Below are positions 1-11,309 of a stretch of 64,000 nt of DNA, piece by piece. Location of the stretch: the NCBI GenBank assembly GCA_963930775.1, contig OZ005705.1, forward strand, positions 1,364,001 through 1,428,000. Direction: 5' to 3'. The stretch is from Cliona cf. orientalis (taxonomy: Eukaryota; Porifera; Demospongiae; Clionaida; Clionaidae). Position numbers and translations under genes: made by a program. The notes beneath the pieces are model-generated. The model did not search any database and had not been told where the DNA came from. It saw only the letters and a program-made list of their open reading frames with translations. Position 1 is the first letter of the stretch. Every line of letters starts with the position of its first letter.

Positions 1-359
1 AAACAGTGTGGCAACTTGAGTATTGCTGGAGTATTAAACTTTTTTTGTGGAGAGAAGCACAGCCACACTGCTGGTGAGACCGGAATCATTCCTTTAGGAA
101 GGACAAACTCTGATCCAACGCCAGGACCAAAAGGAGCAAAAGCTACTTCAACTGTTGGATTTTGGAAGTCCAAAACCTCTTCAGGCAACTGAAGATGTGC
201 ATCTACGTCTGGAAATGGAAGGGAAAGGTTGTTGTGATTATTGATGGGAATCACTTGTCTTTTTATGAGAATTCCTTCACTGCATAGTTGCATTCCTAGC
301 AGATATTCATGAGCCTTGCAAAGCTGATCATTTTTATACTGTATTGATGGATGAGCTGC
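1..359 (-). other. Open exon at left edge, weakly ZU5-like
   Basis: On the minus strand this stretch is open for ~118 codons, from an acceptor (gaatgcag, ending at 360) to the window edge. A second AG at about 329 would allow a phase-0 join to the exon ending at AAAGAG (about 780) of the upstream propeller gene. The peptide contains LPKGMIPVSPAVWLCF and later FNTPAILKLPHC. This resembles the end of ZU5-like modules, where an ISP-x-V/W stretch precedes a K-P-x-x-L-x-L/I-PHC strand. The resemblance is weak and the domain is cut off. It is most simply the continuation of the neighbouring gene, because no other upstream coding exon lies between 360 and 734. Confidence 0.4.
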
Positions 360-3300
360 ATTCAAGTATAGTGACATTGATAAAATGTAAATAATAAGTT
401 GCAAAAAATAATACAATTTTGAATAACTATGAGATAGAATGGCCCTGACATGTGGACAACTTAATATGTTTACAATGTGAAAGTTGTAAACTGAACATTG
501 AATGCTGTAAAGTTGTCCACAGACAGGTATCTATTCAGCTACTGCACCTGAGAACTATAAATGTACTTTTGGTGTCTTGTGCATTGCTAAGCTAATGATG
601 TACTTAACTGACCATTCCAAGCTTTGATAAGTCCATTTTTGTATGCCACATAAATACATGTACAGTCTATCTCTGTAGCAATCGCCACCACTGATGATGC
701 TACACTCTTTAGTTGAAATCATATTATATATGATTAAAAATAAAAACTAGCTACTATAATATAGGAATTATTATAGCCGTGCACCTCTTTGCTTTCAAGT
801 TGGCCTTGTATTGTAAGATTATTAGTGGATAGAATCATCACTTTTCCACCAGTTGTTCCAACCAGTATCACTCCTTTTGCACAGTTCATACATGTTACAT
901 CTTCAGCTACAGTCACATGGTACCCAAATAATGATAAATATTTGTGATCAGGTACTGGTATGCGGTACCTAATGTGATGGAGTGGACAGTTTTTCCCATT
1001 TTCTTGTTGATTAGAGATACTGCTTTCTTGTTACCTGACACAATGTACCTGCAGCATTTCAAACAATAATTTAGGCTACTTAGTGTATGGTTTCTTACAT
1101 TCCATTGACATTGACAATGAGCGGTGAGTAATTGCTGATCTCTTGACCTTCATTCAACTCCAATGATATGGTCTCCAGTGAGAAAGAGGAGTTTGAAGTC
1201 TTCCAATCTACAGTGCCCAATTTCAAGCAGCCATCCTGTTTACTCACTGCAGTCATCCAAGTGTGAGTGGGGTGGTTGGATGCTGTCAAACTGTGAATAA
1301 CAATAACTCATAGAATAATAAAATCCTTATGTAGTGATTTCACTGATTAAATTTACCTCAATATGGTTCCATCATCTAAGGTGATACAAGACTCAGGCTT
1401 TGTAACAACTTGGGTATCTACCGATGGTGGAGCCCAGATATCAATTACATTACCACCAATCTTTGCACTCGCTAAACGACCATCTTCTCCGAGGAAAGTT
1501 ACAAGATATTGGGAGTTAGGTGACTACACAAAACAAGAGTATATGCATTATCTGTGAGCATAAAGTGCTAAAAGTACCTGAAGACGATCTTTCCCTTTGG
1601 CATAAAGTATTCTTTTGGGATCAGCCCCTGGTTTTAGTTTGATTAGCTGCACCACTGATGAACCTACTGCAATGAAATCATTCCAGCTATCAAGTGAGAC
1701 CACTTTCCCGGCGATTTTCAAGCTTATTTTCAAAGTCAAGTTTGCAGTGGCTGTATCCCATACTTGTAGCTATGTGTATTGCAATTATTAGGAGCCACTC
1801 ATAAAAATCAGAATTTTAATACCATTCCATTCACTCCAAATATCAATAAGTTTTGATACAACAGTAGTGTACTTGGGTGTTGGGGAAGAGTCAAGGAGAA
1901 TGCGGGAATCAACATGTCGTAGGTTACAGTTGACACACCCTGAAATCGTATTAAAGAACATCATTCCACAGTTGGAAATGTATGTAACTAAACCTAATGA
2001 CCTGATCAACGTGCATGGTTTCTTTTTTCCCCTCAGCTTGTGTACCTTCTACAGATATGATCATGAAGTAGACTTAGTGAAATTCATTCATGCATTGGAT
2101 AATTTACCTTGGTATTTTCTGACATTCCTTCCTATTCCTTCATCTTCCATCTCTTCAAATTCATCTGATAAGATATCTGTTATGTCACTGTCTAAATCTG
2201 TGCCATAGATTATTAAATTTGATTACAAGCACATAAGGAGCTAGTGTTTCAGTTACCAACAGATGGTAGTTGCTGTCTTTTAGCTCCTGCTTTTGAGTGT
2301 TGGTTCATATCACTGATTCCACTTTCAGTAGTACCTAAATTAACATTATATACAACACGAGTGACATCCTAGCTCATGATCAGGATGTATAGCATTTACT
2401 TGCTCTTGATCTTCTTACTGGATTTGTAACACGATCGTCAAAATTAACTGGCTCCCTGTGAATCAGTATTGGAGATAGGCAGTCTGGCTCTATTCTGTAG
2501 TTAGCATAATTATATTATATATTGTGCCAAGAGATCCCTAGTTTGTACATTAGCTGCTTACAATGATGAATGTTTGGATAAACCAGAACTACAAGATGAA
2601 CTATGTGTTATTGAACTTGTCAATGAACCGTTATCACTTTTCAAAGTATCATCAGACTTGGTTGAGATACCAGAGTCTTTTCTGGTTAGGGTAGTGACAC
2701 TTTGACATCCTGGTACATCCTTTCTACTTTCATTGCAACAGCTCCACTGGCCAGTAGTTTTTGATCCATATGCTCCGAAGTGATAGCGCTCAAGCATTTT
2801 GTTACCTCTTTCACCAGCAACTAAGTTTATTGGTTTATATTATATAGGCTAAACTTATTAAGGCTTAAGTTTCTCTATATATAGAGGTATATTGCCACCC
2901 ACCAAAATCAATGCCCTCACCTTGCAAGAAGGCTTCTTTCCATTTATCCCTTGCAGTCTTTGTTGGAGCAATAAGATAGAGTACCTCAGTTTCATCCCCA
3001 ATCTGCATGTATGAAAGTTTAATATCCAGTCTTAAACCCAAAAGAAAAGTAGCTAATCATTCCTAGACCAGTGGCTGCTCTGTTACATAAATTGTACCAA
3101 GGCGAGAATGTGGCTCTGAAATGAAGCAAGCTATGGCTATATTTACCTGAAAATAAACATCAGGAGATGCTAATGATCCTCTCTTAAATGCTCTTGGATC
3201 TGTATTGGCGACAAGTTTGATCCTTGAGGCTTGGAACGTTCCCCTGGCCTTGCTCTGCATGATTATGGCTACAATGAGCTATCACTCTAGTGGCTAGACT

Positions 3301-3480
3301 AAGTGTGATTAGCTACAACCATACATTCTCCTTTTTGCTGTAGGTGAAGGAGTGTTCAGTTAGAGTGCAAAACCTCTCTTGAAACTTCAGATTCTTTAGT
3401 TGACTCTCTCTTCTTATGTGCTTCCCTCTCTGTCTCTTTCTGAGAAAGCCACTCATGTAGACCCGCTCTGGTTCTGCCAT
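1..3480 (-). CDS. PH domain + BTK zinc motif + WD40-like propeller protein (3' end uncertain)
   Basis: Start ATG is at 3480. Exons chain in frame with GT-AG ends: 3480-3325, 3254-3147, 3002-2921, 2820-2562, 2455-2400, 2334-2257, 2197-2108, 2048-2002, 1939-1823, 1769-1578, 1523-1357, 1290-1099, 1048-969, 906 onward. Residues 1-120 form a PH domain opening MSGFLRKRQRGK, with RFCTLTEHSFTYSK matching the BTK/Tec strand and a closing Trp helix (RDKWKEAFLQ). A BTK-type zinc motif follows (H, then CC, nine residues, C: WSCCNESRKDVPGCQ). Next comes a Ser/Thr-rich and acidic linker. The last ~300 residues show repeated propeller strands such as LLIFGVNGMLQVWD, DFIAVGSSVVQLIKL and VILVGTTGGKVMIL. Ending at the stop at 734 gives 598 aa. 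Otherwise it splices (734-780 region) into an open exon at 1-359 that leaves the window. PH-BTK domains usually bind phosphoinositides and sit in Tec kinases or RASA GAPs; neither a kinase nor a GAP domain is seen here. Function unknown. Confidence 0.75.
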
Positions 3481-3787
3481 GTCTAGCTATAGTATAGTAT
3501 AGCTCCACTGGACTCTAGCCAAGTTTCAGTTAGTGATGTACAGCTGCTATGATCAATTATGCTATAGAAAATATAGACTTAGTCTGTAGTCTAACTCAAT
3601 TGATCAACAAATGCACTTGGCATGTAGCCTGTACCACTCCTACATTTTTAGCATAGCTTCATGACGTAGCAGGATATGCACAATATTATTATTATGCATG
3701 TGCAATTTATGTGACAGTTTATAATAATATTATTATTGTTTATTCTTTTTAATATGCTGACACATGAATATTATTATAGGATAATAG
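3481..3787. other. Intergenic spacer between two minus-strand genes
   Basis: About 300 bases separate the stop of the Tiam-like gene from the start of the PH/BTK gene on the same strand. It is AT-rich with ATT/AAT repeats near 3683-3735. It should contain the 3' UTR of the first gene and the promoter of the second. No specific promoter element stood out. Confidence 0.5.
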
Positions 3788-6700
3788 TCATGAGGGTAGT
3801 GATGAATGTGAAGTCTTATTGCGATTGTGGCTATCTGTCGATGACTCAGTTATTATGGACATGTTATGTGAAGTTTTCCTGTCAAATGAAGGAAGTACTG
3901 ATGTGGATGCAGCTTTAACCTTTGTACCCTGACTTGGGCCCCAGTGGAGTCTTTGAGGCTGCTGATGAATGCATTGTCTTATTGCTTGAAGTGTTGATGA
4001 TTTTTGCTGCACTGATCTATAATGATACATAAACCATTTTGATGATGTACACAATCATCATCTGCTAAGTACACGACAATCTTACTGGCTTCTTAGTAGA
4101 TAGTCCACACACTTATCAAAATTAGAATTTGAGCTGTACTGTAGTCTCCACATGTTTGTCACACCTGCTCAGTGGATATCTCAAATTTAAAGTTTACAGG
4201 TAGCAATGTACAGTACATACCATCAGAGTCCGGTAAATCATATATACTACACTTGGCACATGGAAGTAGAATTTTGAATCTGATCTCATCTTCTGCAACT
4301 GCTAATTCTTGGATGACCTACATGACAGCATAATATTATTGAACAATACATTATATAGTATGATTTTAGTGCTATTGCACTTCATCACCTTGTTTTCTTT
4401 ACGTTTGAGTTTCTTGTCGAGACAGAGAAGAATAATAGATGCATCAAACACTGCAATATTATTATTATTATTGTAGTGAATTCAAAGATGGGATGAGATT
4501 TCTTATGGATTTCTACTCACCGAGACAAGCAGTCTTTGGACCTTGACCTTTCTTCCACCCCTTAGCTAGCTGCTCATCCACTGGATTCAGCCACATGACC
4601 TCTGATTGGTTCTTCAGCTGAGAAACCTTCAAACTCACATTATGCTGCTGAATTGATTCAGGGTAGTCAAAATGGTAGCATTAGAATTACTCATAGGGCA
4701 ATCTAACCTCAAGTAGTGCCTGGTGTTTCAAGAGTGAGTCCAGCACAGTACCATAAGTTTCACAAAGTCTCTGTACTTCATTGATGTAGTCTACCACACG
4801 AGTCATAGCTTCTAGAGCATCTATATGTACATTTGGGCACAGGGAAATGTAACCCCATCTTCAACCCGGAATGCGTGGAATTTACTCTCAATAATTATAG
4901 CAAACCTTTGAGATGTTTTTTCTCTTCACTGTCAGGTAATGTATTGTCCATCATTGCATTGATGAAGAGAGGGTACCTTGATATCCGCTGCACATAATAA
5001 TATACAACAAAGCATTATGAGCTAGCCCTGACCAGCTGACTACTTTCAGCACTCACCACCATCGGTTTCGCTAGCAGAGCCTCGATGTTTAGCGATGTGT
5101 CTCTCTCTGGATTCCTGGCTTCCAGGAACTGGTGCAGCTGCTTGTTACCCTCGTGTGCAAGAATCTGTTTGATCTTCTGACGACTGGAACAAAAGGTTCC
5201 ATACTCTCTAAAGTGCTCTGCTGCATACTCAACTAGAGCTCGGGACATTCCAATGACAACATGCTGCAAACAAAATTAATGGATACTCATACTTAAGATA
5301 TTAGATGGAACTAGAATATGTCTACCTTTAGCTTATTATCTTCATCCAATGCCTCTGGATGATCTCGTTCCAGTTCAAGAGAGTCCTAATTAATGGTTTT
5401 AATGAAGCTACATCACTAAACTAGTTCTATTTGAGTACTTTTGTTCACCTCTAGTCTCTTTAGGAAAGTCCTTTGTGTACTGAGGATATCCGGAATGTTA
5501 CCAACCAATGTGTTCACCTGAACAAACAATTGAGTTTAAAACCAAGTCCACTTATTTATTGCATAAGCTTACGTCATTTAGAGGTAGGACTGATGCTCTC
5601 TCCAATGGCTCTAAATATCTCTTGGTAAGTATTTCAAGATTCTATGGTGGAATTAACAGCTCAAAAATTCTAGCGACAGATATTTATGTGTAATTATCGC
5701 TTTACCGTGACATATTCAGACTCAGTTTCGACCAAATCGGTGGCACTCTTCCTCAATCTATCAAGCCTTGTCCATGCAGTGTGTGCTGGCGGTGGCTGGC
5801 TCATCTCCCAAACATCTATGAGCTTTGAGACCTCTCGAGAATCCTGAAAATATAGACACACAAAACAGTAGTACTATGAATATTTTATAAGTATTGATCC
5901 CACATTCAGCAAAAGGTCAATCTGATCTTGAGTGATGCTAGGAGAAGGTGGCTCCATCAAGGTCCCTTCCGAGCTTTCAGCTGTAACCAGAGAGTCATTG
6001 ATTAAACAGCGGCAGTGTGCATGAGCCATACAAGCATAGGTGTGCAGTGTATAAAATTCATGCTCTATGGTTTAATAATATTATTGTTATTCTTACAGCC
6101 TGGCCTGGGGACAGTTAGTCTCAATAAGTGCTCTCCAGTGATCTCTGTTTGGTGGGAAGGAGGGGCGGGGCATATCAGGCTCTCAAGGATGGGTGGCGTA
6201 GGACTGAGGGATGAGCCGGGATACGACTTACTTCTCACAGTCATCACCAATCTCGATGCTGAAAAAAAAAATGGAATTTACAAATTCAGTGTCACTACCA
6301 TCGATACAATACTATGACAATATCAGTGCAAATGATGACACACCAGAATCAGTTAAATCTTGTAGTTCTTTCTGCTCAAGTTCGTGTACATCTTTATCAT
6401 CGATAATGTTTATTTGATCTCCTTTGTAGTCAGATTGAACAGGAGCTGAGCCTGTTGACCATACTGGCATACCAGCTGGGGAGTCTACATTTTCCTCCAT
6501 GTTTGTTGTCTCCTGCACATGTATTAATATTACCCATAATACCAATGTTACCATTATTACCTATAATACCAACACTACCTATTATTACGATACCTAAATA
6601 TAAATCAGACAGATGTTAGTTAATGTTGGTATTATGTATGAACTTCGTGCACTGAAACTGCACATGCAATATGTAAATTAAAAAGTACCTGTTGGTCAGA

Positions 6701-9700
6701 TTGTCCAGATTTTGGCGTAAAAGTGGGAGAAGGCGTGACTAGTGAAGTTGGTGAGATGACTAATGGATAGGGACCAGATATCTCTTTGGATCTAGCGGTG
6801 ATCATGAACTAAATACTCATTCATAATTTATTTATTTACTGGCTAACCTCAAGTCTGGAGTGCTTAATTTTCTCTCTTGTGTTCTCTGAAAGAAATGCAC
6901 AGAGAGAGCCTTTGAAATACCACATAGCTAGCTACTATTGTCATTGCTCACTGACCTTAGGTAGAGAGATAAGCTTGGATCTAGATGAGGGCTGCTAGTA
7001 GCAGTACAAAGATAAGGCATAAATATGTTTACGATGCATGCATTATTAGCTACTTACACTTGGCTGTGGTGATAATTGTCTGAATATTTCTAGAGGTCTG
7101 AAAGTTACGATCAGCATGATAAATCTTTGTTCTGTAAGTTAATCCCAAAATGTAGCTACCTTCTACTCTTGGGAGATCTTGGCAGACTACGAGACTAGAT
7201 AAATTTCACACAAAATTGAATAATATGGTAATTACCAAAGATTGGTATTAATAATATTATTACTTCCTTTACGGAGACTTACTCTTTCTCTTGCAGTAAG
7301 TTTAGATGTGCTTGCAGGCTGTAGCCACAGGGATGTAAATTAAATATTGTTTTGTATTGTAAATCAGTGATCTTACGCTTGAATTTGGTGATACTTTCAG
7401 GATGGGGCCAGATATTTCCAAACCTCTGTATATAGGCAGAAATCAATTCGATGATATAATTATGTAATAATTCACCATCATACCTTTTGCTGGTCTTTGT
7501 ACTATCTGATTCTTTTGGACTTTTAGGACTCTGAAATGTAACACACCAATATTAAGCTACTGACAATAAATGGTTTGGTGGCATATACGTTGTTTCTTGA
7601 CTTTGTTCTGAATATTGCTGAAGGCTACAAAATTGAAATTAACTATGCACTAACTAGCACATTGACAAATTTGTGTCCCTTACGCTGGATGGAATTGAAA
7701 GTTTTGGTCTGAGAGACCAACTGCTGGATGACGTAACCATCCCAGTTCGAGAGCACACCTAAAGAGAGTAGGATGAGACAATAACCTTAAACTTCTATAG
7801 TATAATAGTATGAACTTACAATAGCATTGAGAGAGGCAACGGAGAACATGCCTACTCTTCCCAGAGCCAACTTAGTTGGTTTGGAAACAGAGGCCAGCAA
7901 GGACTGTAGGAAAAAAATGAAAATTGGATCTGTTTGACTGATCCTGATTTCAACGATAACGTACTTGGGGATTGGGTAGTTCGTTTCCCTCCAGTGAAGC
8001 AATGTAACAACGAACCCTTGAAGGCAAGAAAAACATATGCATCGGTCATGGATACCACAAAATTTAATATTCGATAGTACCTGTAGAGATTGAGTTTGTA
8101 CTTCTCGATATTTTCACTGCATACTATCAGCTATGAAGAAGCAGATAATATTATTACATCAGCTACATGTCTATAGCTATTGTATGAAATTGTATACCTG
8201 ATCTGATGCCATTGATTTGATATCACTATTGGTGGCTGCCAACTCAGTCAGATTCCTCAGCTTCTTCTCCTGTAGAGAAATTACCATAAAAATTATGATC
8301 TATGAATCCGAAGCATTAATATTGACACCAGAGAACCTTTTCAATGTCTCCACCGAGTTCTTCAACTTTATCCTGTAGTTAATAAATTTTGAGTCATGAA
8401 TATTAGAGAGCATTGGTGCTAGTTTCACCTTGAGCACAGCAATGGCATCTTCTTTGTTATGGTGTCTACTTAACACAGTTGCGGCAGCTGCAATGGGAAA
8501 TGGGCTCATTAATAATTAATAGCACACTATTACAGTACCCTATAGTAAGCAATTAACTACAGCAGCTTACCACAGTGGATAGTTATAATCCAGTCATCCA
8601 CCTCTGATTGACTAATGGTCTGGTAGAATGATGAAAATCAATAATAATCCACTTTGACTAAAATTATTGATCTCACCTGCATGTAGTATGTGTTGCCATT
8701 GTTGGTGCTCAGACAGAATATGTGGTCCCTCTTCACGTGATCGTGTACAGTGTGAGCCAAGCTCAACTCTAGATCTAAAGAATAGCATGGAAAAAGGAGA
8801 TGAATCGTGATCTAGCTGAGGTGCCAGAATTAATACTGATGTCAAACAAACCTAGCTTCAGTTCTGGTAGATCATACTCCAATATGCTGTCATCACATTG
8901 ATAAAATAGTAGGGACGACCCCTTCAGAGTTGCTATAATTATACACAAGGACGTTATCAATCATTGTGTGCTGAATTTATTATCATTACTCACCCCAGTA
9001 CTTCTTCCATTTTCGTTTTGAAGCCATGGCTACCTTTCTGTTCTTGCGCACCAATACTGTTTTGACTTCCAGCCACCTAATAAATTTACCATTCTGTATT
9101 ATACAACGCAGCGTGAGAAAATAATATGGTATATACCCTGTTTTTCGAATTGATGGTTTGATTGTCTCTCCTTGCTCTGGTGATAAGGGAGGACTACTAA
9201 TGACAGGAGGTGGGTGCACATGGGGTTCCCCCTCATTCTGCTCATAGTCACCAATCTTGGTACTCATACTATTGGCATCGTCATTTTCATGTGATTCTGC
9301 CTCAGATGGAGAATGCTAACAACAGAAAAAATGTCTCAATTTAATACTAATTCATCTATGTTCCAAGGCTCCCCGATCTTTTCAACACATGCAAAAATGG
9401 ATGGGGGGAGGGGGGATTATACATTATCCCTCCCTACCTGACTACCAGAAGAGAAGTTAGTTTTGAGCCCAATAGACCCACTGTACTCAGTTGTTCTCTC
9501 ATCACTGCAGCTTGCGATGGATGTTGAGCTGTTTTTTGTCGCTACAGAGATGAACTGATGTGGGTTGCCAATCGGAGTGTCGATATTTCTTCCACCAGTG
9601 CTATGATCAGTGGCCATGTCTGTGTCTGGGAATCCACTATCACTTGTTGATAAGTGTTCGATAAATTTATGAGACATTTCAGCTTCTTCACTTTTAATGA

Positions 9701-10738
9701 TTGGATCATGATTTATAGCATCAGCCTTTAATTCTTCGTGTGAATTTGAGTCCCCAGAATGAATTTTCTCCTCATTAGTTCTTTTCAGCTCATACCACAA
9801 GTCAATCTTGGATTCAGGATCTTGGTACAGCAGACTTTCTCGAGGAATGAGTTTTCCTGGCGGAAGACTGGTTGGAAGTGGAGGAGCTATTTCACTAGAC
9901 ACACTGACAATTGAGAATCGATTGTGGTCATCCTGCTCACTGCTCTCCAGTAGCATCATGCTGTATCTAGGGGAGAGTAGTGGGCCAGGGGGAGGGCTAA
10001 CTGGGAGAATGGGAGGGTCTACTGGTGACCCTGAAGCATCTGGTGCTTGCTCATCATCACAGTTATCATCATTCACTGGCAAAGGTACATCACTGTCGAA
10101 GTTAGTTTCAACTACATCGAGCCCTGTCTCTTCAAAGGGGTCAAATTTTGTGAATTTTTGTTTGCTTGGGCTTTTGATGATCATCCCATCTGAGCTTAGC
10201 AAGCTACTCCTCAGGCTTTCACTTCGTTCATTCTCACTCTCCTCCATGATGTCTGGGAGAAGGAAGTTGCTACCGATTTGTAGAGGTGATGACGGCTCAA
10301 ATAGTTCAGGGAGACTCTCATCATCCGTTCCCATACCACTGCTGTCTCTCTCTTCTATCTCCTCCTCCTCTCCCCCCTCTTCTTCTTCAGGTGGCTCTAA
10401 TTCATGCTGATTCTGGTACGTTGAAGGGTCCGTTGGTTGTTCTTCTCCCATTGTTTCTTCAATAGAGGGTTCTTCATCTTTTGGGCTTGTCAGATCAAGA
10501 GCATGGTGTGTTGGGAGGTCAGAAACATCTTCTTGAGACCTATAAAATATCACAGGTAACATTAGTTAGCAAGCTGTGAGAGATCAGGGTCTAGCCTATA
10601 TATTATCTACCTGTCCTGTTGTGCTTTGAATTCTTCCAGGCTAATGGGGGCACTGATGGTGAGCTTCTTCTTCTCTCTGTCTCTCTGCTTCTCCTCTCCA
10701 GACTCAGGAGAAGGAGAGGCTGCACAGCTATTTCCCAT
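3788..10738 (-). CDS. Tiam/Still-life-like Rac guanine nucleotide exchange factor lacking RBD and PDZ
   Basis: Likely Rac-type GEF. An in-frame ATG at 10738 gives MGNSCAAS, an N-myristoylation signal with a nearby Cys, as in Tiam1 and fly Sif. An upstream ATG at 10786 is possible but would bury it. Exon 1 runs to 10611; exon 2 (10539-9438) is acidic and disordered. An N-terminal PH domain follows (~9310-8600; WLEVKTVLVRKNRK, SKRKWKKYW, LKGSSLLFYQ). A CC-Ex module (~8510-7780) includes VRCYIASLEGNELPNPQ and SLLASVSKPTKLALGRVGMF, near-diagnostic of Tiam. After a micro-exon run (7758-6689) and an acidic linker comes the DH domain (~5815-4790; LRKSATDLVETESEYVT, HFREYGTFCSSRQKI) and the C-terminal PH (~4760-3950; VMWLNPVDEQLAKGWKK). 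The stop is at 3788. I read the linker continuously from CC-Ex to DH and found no Ras-binding or PDZ domain. Not every exon edge was fixed. Confidence 0.85.
6689..7758 (-). other. Micro-exon array within the Tiam-like gene
   Basis: Ten consecutive small exons lie in about 1.07 kb: 7758-7684 (75), 7624-7589 (36), 7530-7484 (47), 7425-7377 (49), 7318-7283 (36), 7194-7160 (35), 7097-7058 (40), 6991-6956 (36), 6885-6848 (38), then one ending 6689. All joins are GT-AG and stay in frame. They encode short Ser/Pro/Arg cassettes, for example SPKSPKESDS, SRSLPRSPKS and PSSRSKLISLPK. EISGP occurs twice. The 75- and 36-nt exons are phase 0-0, so each could be skipped alone. The 47+49, 35+40 and 38+last exons form phase-matched pairs. 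Confidence 0.8.
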
Positions 10739-10786
10739 GGAACCTTTCTTCAACCTAGCCAGGCTCTTCAACTTCGATTTGAACAT

Positions 10787-11309
10787 ACCTGGGAGTGGCT
10801 GTTTACAATTTCGAGCAAGCACTGCAAAACGAGATCCGCCCACTTTCGCCAGCTCGGCTGCACTGGTGGGTGGAGTCGCTAGATGGGATATACCGGATAT
10901 ATAAAACCCTTGCTATGATTTTCCACTATGTTCGTTAAATTAGATAAAACTGCTTGCTGAACTCTTTGGACATTGTGCTGCATGTGGTGCTGGATTCGAT
11001 GCGATCTTCTTGTTAATTGTCGCGAGTAAGTACAAGTGGACAGCACAGCATTTATAATTATACTTTCGAGAACAATGCTTACTAGACTAGTCATGTGACC
11101 TAAGTTCCCTGCATATTGTGCGGTAAAATTTATACTTCTAGGGACACAGTACAGTCACAAGTACGAGTTGTATTGATCTGTCCTGTACTGTAGGGCGTCG
11201 ATTTACTAGAGCCAGGACACCGAACTGATAGTGTCCGGTACGGTTTGGAGTGGAGACGACATCACCGAGGTCAGTAGCTCACTCGGTGTCAAAGGTGAAC
11301 CTGGGGAGA
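10787..11309. promoter_or_regulatory. Divergent promoter region, Tiam-like (-) and Rab-like (+)
   Basis: About 520 bases separate the two divergent start codons. It should hold both promoters and 5' UTRs. No TATA box is obvious. GC rises near 11190-11310, upstream of the Rab-like ATG (gagaATGG). Assigned from gene orientation only. Confidence 0.4.

Noticed and set aside
1867-2208. 113-codon plus-strand frame
   Set aside because: Antisense to exons 7-9 of the PH/BTK/propeller gene; no recognisable domain.
9808-10410. 200-codon open frame on the plus strand
   Set aside because: It is antisense to the long acidic, Ser-rich exon 2 of the Tiam-like gene. Its Ser/Gly/Leu-rich translation is the mirror of Glu/Pro/Ser codons.
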